A stretch of DNA of 5,404 nucleotides. Source: Planctomycetota bacterium. Lineage in GTDB: Bacteria; Planctomycetota; PUPC01; DSUN01. The DNA lies in contig VGYW01000525.1 of NCBI GenBank assembly GCA_016872875.1, forward strand, positions 1 through 5,404, in the 5' to 3' direction. Numbering within the stretch: position 1 is the stretch's first letter; every line of letters begins with the position of its first letter. A program made the translations under genes and the position numbers. The notes beneath the pieces are model-generated. The model saw only the letters and a list, made by a program, of their open reading frames with translations, did no database searches and was not told the DNA's origin. Below are positions 1 to 5,159 of this stretch, in pieces.

Positions 1-92
1 GCCCCTACAGGGCTAAATCTGGCCGTTCGCCTGTCCCAGGGCTTCGCCCTGGGCTGCTATAGTACGCTCCGTTCGGAGCTTCGGCGCCGAAG
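1..92. repeat. Cluster of four small palindromes (REP/BIME-like)
   Basis: Four back-to-back inverted repeats fill this non-coding stretch. GCCC at 1-4 pairs with GGGC at 10-13. CCCAGGGC at 35-42 pairs with GCCCTGGG at 46-53 around a TTC loop. GCTCCG at 66-71 pairs with CGGAGC at 74-79. CTTCGGCGCCGAAG at 79-92 is a perfect 14-bp palindrome. No T-run follows any stem on either strand, so these do not look like classical intrinsic terminators. The density of hairpins in a gene-free stretch downstream of a gene resembles dispersed REP-type elements. Whether it is repeated elsewhere in the genome cannot be seen here. The element may extend beyond the left edge. Confidence 0.5.
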
Positions 93-130
93 GACCTTGC
101 CAGAATTGGGGGCCATACTCCTTCCCCTCT

Positions 131-260
131 TCACTCTTGACTCTCCCTCCTCACTCCTCCCTCCTCACTCCTGCCTCTCCCTCTTCCCTCTTCCCTCTCC
201 CACCTCGCTCTCCCTGCTCACTCGTCCCTCCTCACTCCTCACTCCTCCCTCCTCACTCCC
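131..260. repeat. Degenerate heptanucleotide polypyrimidine tract
   Basis: The plus strand is almost pure C/T with a 7-base period. Units TCCTCAC and TCCTCCC alternate at 148-175 and again at 215-256; between them are CCCTCTT/CCCTCTC units (179-199) and a less regular stretch. The phase shifts between the blocks, so the array has degenerated or been rebuilt by slippage. On the minus strand, which is the kinase mRNA sense, it reads as GTGAGGA/GGGAGGA, a GA-rich run with many GGAGG motifs. The kinase stop codon (253-255) is part of the last full unit, so the tract runs into the gene end. It resembles short tandemly repeated repetitive sequences. No gene is supported in 1-252; the 38 bases between the two repeat regions (93-130) show nothing further. 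Confidence 0.75.
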
Positions 261-2337
261 TATGGGGCTGGTCGGGGTCGGTCTTGCACTCGGCGCAGGC
301 GGTGGCGTCGGGGAGGAGCTTGGCGCCGCAGTAGTGGCAGGTGCCGAAGAGTCGGCAGAGCTTGGGGGTGAAGCGAGCCTGGCGCCAGACGCCCGCGGTG
401 GCCGGCCCGCGTAGGACGGTGGCCGGCTGGACGCGCTTCTCGCGGACGAGCCGCACGAGTGCGGCAAAGATCAGCGGGGGTGACGGCTCGCCGTTGGGGA
501 GGCGAATCTCCCAGGAGTCCCCGGGCGGCGGGGGCGGGCCGGCCGCGTGCGGCTTGGGCGAGGCGGGCTCGGCAGCGGGCCTTCGGGCGGCGGGCGCGCG
601 CGGGGGGGCGCCGGCCGGCCTGCCTGAGGCCGCGCGGGGACCCGTTTGGGCGGTTCGCGCCGCTCCCATGGGCTGTCCGCAGACGGAGCAGGACTTCTGG
701 CCGAAGGGCACGGTCTTCCCGCAGGACGGGCAGGTGTCGCCTGCTTCTTCCTCGAGCTTGAGGTCGCGGTCCTTCGGGATGATCGCTTCGGCTTGGGGCG
801 ACCTGGCCCTCTCGCGCTCGGCGAGGTAGAGGAGGACCTCCTGGCGGAGCTTCTTGCGGAGGAGCTCGCGGAGCTGGGTGCCGGGCATCATGCCCATGTC
901 GAGGATGATCTGGCGCAGGACGGCGATCTTGCCCTGGGCTTCGCGCCGCTTCTGCTCGGCGATGCAGCGCTCGATGTCCTCCTCGCGGAGGGCGGACTCG
1001 TGGCGCAGGATGTCGAGGAGCTCGGTGTCCTCGGCCCGCTGGGTCTCCTTGAGCTGGCGGAGGAGGAGCTCGGCGACTTCGGTGGGCTTCATGGCGCCGG
1101 CCGCGCCGAGGAGCCTGGGGAGCCTGCTCTTGCCCTCGCCGCCGTGGACCATTCTCTGCTCGCGCATGCACTGGGCGATCTGCTCGCGCGTGGCAAGGCC
1201 GGCCTCGAGTGCGAGGCGCGCGAACTCCTCGTCGGCGCGGGCCTCGTCCCGCCCGTGGGTGCGCTCGGCCAGCTTGCGGGCCTGGTCGTCCGTGAGGAGG
1301 CCCTCCTCGACGAGTATCGCGGCGAGGTCGGGCGCGGCGCCGGCCTCCTGCTCCTGGCGTGCCAGGGCCGACCTGAGCTGGGCGGGGGTGATGAGCCCTG
1401 CCTCGATGGCCTCGGGGGCGACGGCGAACTCGCGGCGCGGGTGCTCGACCTCTTGGGCCCCCTGGCCCTGCGGGGAGGCCTCGCTATCGTAGGGGATGAG
1501 CGCCCTGGCGACCTCGGCGGCGGCCTGATAGCGGTTCTCGCGCGGCTTCTCGATCATGCGGAGGATGATGCGCGCGATGGCGTTGGGCACAGCCGGGTTG
1601 TGGCGGCGCGGGTCCATCGGCGGCTCGTTCTGGTGCTTGAGCATCACCGAGAAGGCGTCGTCGGCCTCGAAGGCGTCGCGCCCGGCCACCATGCGGTAGA
1701 AGGTGGCCCCCAGCGAGTAGATGTCGGTCCGGGGGTCCAGCTTGCCGCCGGCGCACTGCTCGGGGCTCATGTAGGTGGGGGTGCCCAGGACGATGCCGTC
1801 GCGCGTGATGTGGCCGGCCTCGCCGCGGATGCTCTTGGCGAGGCCGAAGTCGGCGAGCTTGGCCGACCCGGACGGGGTGATGAGGATGTTCTCGGGCTTG
1901 AGGTCGCAGTGGATGATGTTGCGCTGGTGCGCGCAGGCGAGCCCCTCGGCCACCTGGCGCACGATGTTGATGGCCTTGGGGATGGGCATGACGCCCACCC
2001 GGACGAGGATGTCGCCGACGTTCTCGCCCTCGACGTATTCCATGACGATGGCGTGGATGTCGCCCTCCTCGCCGAAGTCGTGGATGGCCACGATGCTGGG
2101 GTGGAGGAGGTTGGCGAGGGCGCGGGCCTCGCGGCGGAAGCGGCCGAGGAACTCCTCGTTGGCGCTCAGGGCCGGCGAGAGCACCTTCACCGCCACGATC
2201 CTGTCGAGAGACACCTGGCGCGCGCGGTAGAGCCTGCCCATGCCGCCTTGGCAGATGAGGCTCAGGATTTCGCAGCCGCACAGCACGCGGCCGAGGAGGG
2301 GGTCGCCTGAGGGGGGCGCCGAGGTCTCAGAGCTCAT
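253..2337 (-). CDS. Eukaryotic-type Ser/Thr protein kinase with helical-repeat, zinc-ribbon and GYF_2-like C-terminus
   Basis: The 694-residue product has a full Hanks-type kinase domain at about 16-283, expected to phosphorylate Ser/Thr with ATP. Visible motifs: glycine loop QGGMG (30-34) with Cys29 where the first glycine normally sits, VAVK Lys51, helix-C Glu70, catalytic loop HCDLKPEN (143-150) with Asp145, DFG 163-165, GTPTYMSPE (185-193) and DIYSLG (205-210). HCD instead of HRD makes it a non-RD kinase. Residues 312-496 form six degenerate repeats of about 33 residues (GLITxxQLxxAL type). A zinc ribbon follows (C536, C539, C550, C553), then a Pro/Ala/Arg linker (about 564-607), a GYF_2-like segment (609-656) and a second zinc ribbon (C667, C670, C681, C684). 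No transmembrane segment is seen, so it is probably cytosolic. ATG 2337 is chosen because GAAGGA lies 6 nt upstream; an upstream in-frame ATG (2439) would overlap the decarboxylase gene. Substrate and activating signal are unknown. Confidence 0.93.
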   Translation of the reverse strand: MSSETSAPPSGDPLLGRVLCGCEILSLICQGGMGRLYRARQVSLDRIVAVKVLSPALSANEEFLGRFRREARALANLLHPSIVAIHDFGEEGDIHAIVMEYVEGENVGDILVRVGVMPIPKAINIVRQVAEGLACAHQRNIIHCDLKPENILITPSGSAKLADFGLAKSIRGEAGHITRDGIVLGTPTYMSPEQCAGGKLDPRTDIYSLGATFYRMVAGRDAFEADDAFSVMLKHQNEPPMDPRRHNPAVPNAIARIILRMIEKPRENRYQAAAEVARALIPYDSEASPQGQGAQEVEHPRREFAVAPEAIEAGLITPAQLRSALARQEQEAGAAPDLAAILVEEGLLTDDQARKLAERTHGRDEARADEEFARLALEAGLATREQIAQCMREQRMVHGGEGKSRLPRLLGAAGAMKPTEVAELLLRQLKETQRAEDTELLDILRHESALREEDIERCIAEQKRREAQGKIAVLRQIILDMGMMPGTQLRELLRKKLRQEVLLYLAERERARSPQAEAIIPKDRDLKLEEEAGDTCPSCGKTVPFGQKSCSVCGQPMGAARTAQTGPRAASGRPAGAPPRAPAARRPAAEPASPKPHAAGPPPPPGDSWEIRLPNGEPSPPLIFAALVRLVREKRVQPATVLRGPATAGVWRQARFTPKLCRLFGTCHYCGAKLLPDATACAECKTDPDQPHRE

Positions 2338-2370
2338 GAGCTGTCCTTCGCGTCCTTTGTCCCTGAGACC
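2323..2370 (-). promoter_or_regulatory. Kinase ribosome-binding site inside an inverted repeat
   Basis: The Shine-Dalgarno GAAGGA is at 2344-2349, 6 nt before ATG 2337, and fixes the kinase start. An 8-bp perfect inverted repeat (GGTCTCAG at 2323-2330, CTGAGACC at 2363-2370) encloses it. The start codon is also centred in a 12-bp palindrome, AGCTCATGAGCT (2331-2342). In mRNA these could fold the initiation region into a stem, which might restrain translation. The binding site is clear; a regulatory role for the fold is inference. Confidence 0.55.
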
Positions 2371-2374
2371 CCGC

Positions 2375-3322
2375 CTACCCGCTGCGCAGCTTGGCACGGA
2401 AGTACTCGAGCGTCCGCCGCAGGCCGTCGCGGCGGTCAACCCGCGGCTCCCAGCCGAGGAGCTTGCGGGCCTTCGTGATGTCAGGGCGCCGGGTCTTCGG
2501 ATCGTCCCGGTAGTCCTCGGGGAACGGCAGGAACCGGACCCTGCTGGCGCTGCCCGTGAGCTCGATGATCTCCTGGGCGAGCTGGAGGACGGTGATCTCC
2601 ACGGGGTTGCCGAGGTTCACGGGCAGGTGCTCGTCGGACTCCAGCAGGCGGCAGAGGCCGTCCATGAGGTCATCCACGTAGCAGAAGCTGCGGGTCTGGC
2701 TGCCGTCGCCGTAGATGGTGATCTCCTGGCCCAGGATGGCCTGGCGGAAGAAGTTGGGGAGCGCGCGGCCGTCGTCCGTGCGCATCCGCGGGCCGTAGGT
2801 GTTGAAGATGCGCGCGATGCGGGTGTCGAGCCCGTGGTAGCGGTGGTAGGCCATGGTCATGGCCTCGGCGAAGCGCTTCGCCTCGTCGTAGACCCCGCGG
2901 TAGCCCACCGGGTTCACGTTGCCCCAGTAGTCCTCCGTCTGGGGGTGAACCAGGGGGTCGCCATAGACTTCTGATGTCGAGGCCAAGAGGAACTTGGCTT
3001 CCTTGGCTTTGGCGAGGCCGAGGGCCTTGTGGGTGCCGAGCGAGCCGACCTTGAGCGTGGGGATGGGGTAGCGCAGGTAGTCGGCCGGGCTGGCCGGGGA
3101 GGCGAAGTGGAGCACCGCGCCCACCTCGCCCTCGATGAAGATGTAGTTGGTCACGTCGTGCTGGAAGAACTGGAACCTCGGGCTGCCGAAGAGGTGTGCG
3201 ATATTGTCCGTGCAGCCGGTCAGCACGTTGTCAATGCCGAGCACGTCATGCCCGCGGGCGAGAAGAGCGTCGCACAGGTGCGAGCCCAGGAACCCCGCGG
3301 CACCGGTAACGATGGCGCGCAT
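2375..3322 (-). CDS. UDP-glucuronate decarboxylase (UDP-xylose synthase) family SDR enzyme
   Basis: This 315-residue extended short-chain dehydrogenase is expected to convert UDP-glucuronate to UDP-xylose through an NAD-bound 4-keto intermediate in the cytosol. Visible features, numbered from ATG 3322: Rossmann motif GAAGFLG (7-13), acidic Asp31 after beta-2 (GIDN), the family signature ASPASP (74-79), STSEVYGD (115-122), WGNVNP (133-138), catalytic YDEAK (Tyr145, Lys149), [11 protein letters not shown] (170-180) and RSFCYVDD (211-218). ASPASP with WGNVNP separates it from GalE or dTDP-glucose dehydratase and matches UXS. The length is normal for bacterial UXS. ATG 3322 gives the usual MRAIVTG beginning; an in-frame GTG at 3334, 13 nt after a GGAGG, is the alternative and adds four residues. 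It follows the glycosyltransferase by 74 nt and precedes the kinase by 37 nt. The exact sugar product is inferred from family. Confidence 0.92.
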   Translation of the reverse strand: MRAIVTGAAGFLGSHLCDALLARGHDVLGIDNVLTGCTDNIAHLFGSPRFQFFQHDVTNYIFIEGEVGAVLHFASPASPADYLRYPIPTLKVGSLGTHKALGLAKAKEAKFLLASTSEVYGDPLVHPQTEDYWGNVNPVGYRGVYDEAKRFAEAMTMAYHRYHGLDTRIARIFNTYGPRMRTDDGRALPNFFRQAILGQEITIYGDGSQTRSFCYVDDLMDGLCRLLESDEHLPVNLGNPVEITVLQLAQEIIELTGSASRVRFLPFPEDYRDDPKTRRPDITKARKLLGWEPRVDRRDGLRRTLEYFRAKLRSG

Positions 3323-3360
3323 CAGAGCCACCACAGCAGATCAGGTTCCTCCCCGGCCAT
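3322..3360 (-). other. Possible 12-codon leader ORF overlapping the decarboxylase start
   Basis: An ATG at 3360 opens a 12-codon frame ([12 protein letters not shown]) whose TGA shares its A with the decarboxylase ATG, giving a TGATG overlap. GAGGTG lies directly upstream but is only about 2 nt from the ATG, which is too close for a good ribosome-binding site. Translational coupling is possible, but a frame this short is easily due to chance. If the promoter predicted just upstream is right, transcription would start only about five bases before this ATG. Confidence 0.15.
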
Positions 3361-3371
3361 CACCTCATTGG

Positions 3372-3400
3372 AGTATATCACACGCTCCCCGGCGCTTCAA
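3372..3400 (-). promoter_or_regulatory. Candidate sigma-70 extended -10 promoter for decarboxylase and kinase
   Basis: Read on the minus strand, TTGAAG (3395-3400, four of six to TTGACA) lies 17 nt before TATACT (3372-3377, five of six to TATAAT), preceded by TGA to make an extended -10 (TGNTATACT). The predicted start is near 3365. The AT-rich patch stands out in GC-rich surroundings and overlaps the end of the glycosyltransferase gene. It would drive the decarboxylase and then the kinase independently of the genes upstream. Promoter use is inferred from sequence alone. Confidence 0.42.
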
Positions 3401-5148
3401 CGTGCATCGCGCCGCTCGACGCGGTGCGGCTCGCCTTCCCTCACCGGCACGAGCTGCCAGAGCCTCACGGTGCCGATGAGGCCGGAGTGCCCCCATTCGA
3501 AGGCTGGCCTGAACCGTGGGAGCTGGCTCTTGTCGGCGCCGGCGGGCTTGCCTTGCGTGTGCGGGAGCTGCTCGCGGCGCGCCTCGTACTGCTCGGGGTG
3601 CAACAACTTGCCGAGCACCTGTGGGTTCGGCTTCTCAACGTTGCTCGCGCCCTCGAACACCCACACAGTGCGGCGCTGCTCGTGGGCCGCGGCCATCTCG
3701 CCTCCCCGGAACGGTTCCTTCTCGGGCTCGGCCCACACGCGCCAGAGCCGTGGGCCGCCGAGCGGGCGATAGTAGTAGACGAATGGCAGCTCATCCATCG
3801 GCGGGGTGAACGTCACTACGTCGCCCGCCTGCACAAGCTCGGCGAAGCGGAGCACCGCGTCGCGCCAGTTCTCCTTCTCCACGCCAGGCCGATAGTAGCG
3901 TTCGAGCGAGAAGGCGTTGAGGGCCAGGACGATTGCGATGAGCGGGATAGCAAGCGCCTTGAGCCGGTCGCGCGCCAGGCTGGCGACGACGCCTGCGGCG
4001 AGCGCGAGCGCGGGCGAGGCGAAGAAGAGGTGCTTCGGCTCGTAGGTGTGGCCCCGCAGCGGCACGGCGGCCAGGAAGAGCACGGGGCAGAGGAGCCAGG
4101 CCAGCGCCACCACCGCGGCGGCCCGCTGTGGGCGGGGCCTCTGTGCCCCGCGCCACCCCAGGCCCCACAGTGCCGCGGCCAGCACGACCACCCCCAACGC
4201 AGCAGCCGCGGCCCGGAAGGCCGGGCCGCTGCCGCCCGCGAGCTGGCCGATGAAGCCGCAGGCGAACTGGGCGGCGGTGTCGCACAGGCCCTCGACGCTC
4301 CGCACCGTGGCGCCGCCCGGCGGCTCAAGCGAGCCGAGCCTCTTCAGCCGCTCGAGGATGACGGGCACCCAGAAGGCGAAGGCGGCCGCAGGCACGAGTT
4401 GCCAGAGGAGCCAGCGGGCCACGAGCTTTCGCCCGGCGTCGCGCCAGAGCATGGAGTTGTGGGCGGGGGCTCCGCCCCCCGCGGGGCAGAGACGCCCCGC
4501 CCACAGGGAGAGGAGCGCCACGAGCTGGGCCGCCGCCGCGAACGCCGTGTAGTAGAAGGTGTAGAGCGCCGCCGTGTTGGCCGCCGCCAGCCCAAGCCAC
4601 AGCGGAAAACGCCAGCGCACCTTCCCCACGAGCAACAGCGCCAGGAAGTACCACGAAAGCGTGACGAAGAACGCCGCGAGCGCGTAGTGCCTGGCCTCCT
4701 GGGCGAAGTAGACCTGGTAAGCAGACACGGCGAGGACAGCAGTGGCGGCGAGTGCGGCGGCACGCGGCAGCAGCTCCCTGGCCAGGAGCCAGAAGACGGC
4801 CAGCGTGGCCACGCTCGCGGCGGCTGAGAAGGCCCTTGCCCAGGCGCCGTCGGGCGAGCGCTGGCTCCACGCGCGGAGCGCCAGGTAGTAGAGCGGCGGG
4901 TGCGCGTCGTGGTCCTTCACCCCGCGGAAGACTTCGGCGAACGAGGCGTCCACGGCGTCCATCGTGGCCGCCTCGTCGAGCCAGAGGCTCTTGCGCCCTA
5001 TGGCGTGGAAGCGCGCGAGCGCCCCCAGGCCCACGATGGCCGCGAAGATGGCGATAGTCAGGAGCTTGGGACGCATCGATTCTGGATGATTGGATGGATG
5101 GATGAATGGATGATTGTCTGACACCCATCCACCCATCCATTCATCCAT
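3397..5148 (-). CDS. GT-C family membrane glycosyltransferase (PMT_2/ArnT-like)
   Basis: The 583-residue polytopic protein has about eleven hydrophobic segments between residues 28 and 413 and a soluble tail of about 170 residues. Family features: after the first membrane helix, LWLDEA (55-60) carries the Asp-Glu pair typical of the catalytic first outer loop of GT-C enzymes; HPPLYY (83-88) follows; YFAQEARHYAL (147-157) matches the conserved QEARxYAL segment; ENWRDAV (426-432) opens the tail. Such enzymes usually transfer a sugar from a polyprenyl-phosphate donor on the outer face of the cytoplasmic membrane; donor and acceptor cannot be told here. A strong AAGGAGG lies 4 nt before ATG 5148, so this start is preferred. 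Residues 1-24 are then encoded by a tetranucleotide-rich palindrome and look unlike the family, whose members usually start near ATG 5076 (MRPKLL), which has no clear ribosome-binding site. Two loops, residues 215-231 and 333-341, are encoded by palindromic repeats. Confidence 0.85.
   Translation of the reverse strand: MDEWMGGWVSDNHPFIHPSNHPESMRPKLLTIAIFAAIVGLGALARFHAIGRKSLWLDEAATMDAVDASFAEVFRGVKDHDAHPPLYYLALRAWSQRSPDGAWARAFSAAASVATLAVFWLLARELLPRAAALAATAVLAVSAYQVYFAQEARHYALAAFFVTLSWYFLALLLVGKVRWRFPLWLGLAAANTAALYTFYYTAFAAAAQLVALLSLWAGRLCPAGGGAPAHNSMLWRDAGRKLVARWLLWQLVPAAAFAFWVPVILERLKRLGSLEPPGGATVRSVEGLCDTAAQFACGFIGQLAGGSGPAFRAAAAALGVVVLAAALWGLGWRGAQRPRPQRAAAVVALAWLLCPVLFLAAVPLRGHTYEPKHLFFASPALALAAGVVASLARDRLKALAIPLIAIVLALNAFSLERYYRPGVEKENWRDAVLRFAELVQAGDVVTFTPPMDELPFVYYYRPLGGPRLWRVWAEPEKEPFRGGEMAAAHEQRRTVWVFEGASNVEKPNPQVLGKLLHPEQYEARREQLPHTQGKPAGADKSQLPRFRPAFEWGHSGLIGTVRLWQLVPVREGEPHRVERRDAR
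4127..4151. repeat. Palindromic element copy B inside the glycosyltransferase gene
   Basis: A perfect 7-bp stem, GCGGGGC (4132-4138) with GCCCCGC (4145-4151), has a 6-nt loop and is preceded by TGTGG. The reverse complement of this 25-mer matches 4481-4505 at 23 of 25 positions, and both differences fall in the loop. It encodes residues 333-341 (RGAQRPRPQ), an Arg-rich loop between two membrane segments, and keeps the frame open. Confidence 0.6.
4458..4505. repeat. Compound palindromic element copy A inside the glycosyltransferase gene
   Basis: TGTGGGCGGGG (4458-4468) is perfectly complementary to CCCCGCCCACA (4495-4505). Between and overlapping these arms are two smaller hairpins: GGGGGC (4465-4470) with GCCCCC (4474-4479), and GCGGGGC (4481-4487) with GCCCCGC (4494-4500). 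The right part is the inverted partner of the copy at 4127-4151. It encodes residues 215-231, a Gly/Pro/Ala-rich loop between two membrane segments. This looks like a small mobile palindrome accommodated in a coding sequence. Confidence 0.6.
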
Positions 5149-5154
5149 TCATCC
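5084..5154. repeat. 71-nt imperfect palindrome of ATGG/ATGA tetranucleotide units at the glycosyltransferase start
   Basis: The left arm 5084-5116 and right arm 5122-5154 are each 33 nt and match as inverted repeats at 27 of 33 positions around a 5-nt loop. In minus-strand mRNA three of the six mismatches become G-U wobbles, leaving only three true mismatches, so a long stem is expected. The arms are built from GGAT/GAAT units, with GGAT three times in a row at 5092-5103. The glycosyltransferase ATG 5148 lies in the stem. No T-run follows, so it is a poor candidate for a terminator. Confidence 0.75.
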
Positions 5155-5159
5155 TCCTT
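5153..5159 (-). promoter_or_regulatory. Strong Shine-Dalgarno AAGGAGG overlapping the upstream stop codon
   Basis: The minus strand reads TGAAGGAGGATGAATG: the TGA of the upstream gene (5159-5161) shares its A with AAGGAGG, followed by ATG 5152 and, 4 nt after the motif, ATG 5148 in the glycosyltransferase frame. This supports translational coupling of the two genes and the 5148 start. The last two bases of the motif also fall in the base of the tetranucleotide stem. Confidence 0.65.

Noticed and set aside
55..63. Extended -10-like TGCTATAGT on the plus strand
   Set aside because: No matching -35 at proper spacing (the place is taken by a palindrome arm) and no plus-strand gene follows.
35..92. 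Intrinsic terminator
   Set aside because: Stems are good but no T-run follows on either strand.
131..260. CRISPR array or coding sequence in the heptad tract
   Set aside because: There are no repeat-spacer units, and the frames through it give only low-complexity Ser/Leu/Pro or Glu/Gly strings.
646..2310. 554-codon open frame on the plus strand across the kinase gene
   Set aside because: It is antisense to a clear kinase; its product is a Leu/Ala/Gly/Asp/Glu/His-rich string without any domain, as expected from GC-rich codon bias on the opposite strand.
2338..2439. 34-residue N-terminal extension of the kinase from ATG 2439
   Set aside because: It would overlap the decarboxylase end by 65 bases and has no homology-like sequence, whereas ATG 2337 has a well-placed GAAGGA.
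3424..4827. 467-codon open frame on the plus strand across the glycosyltransferase gene
   Set aside because: It is antisense to a recognisable GT-C protein and has charged, low-complexity composition with no motif.
5077..5148. Discarding the first 24 residues of the glycosyltransferase and starting at ATG 5076
   Set aside because: Family similarity favours it, but no ribosome-binding site precedes 5076 while AAGGAGG precedes 5148; kept only as the alternative start.
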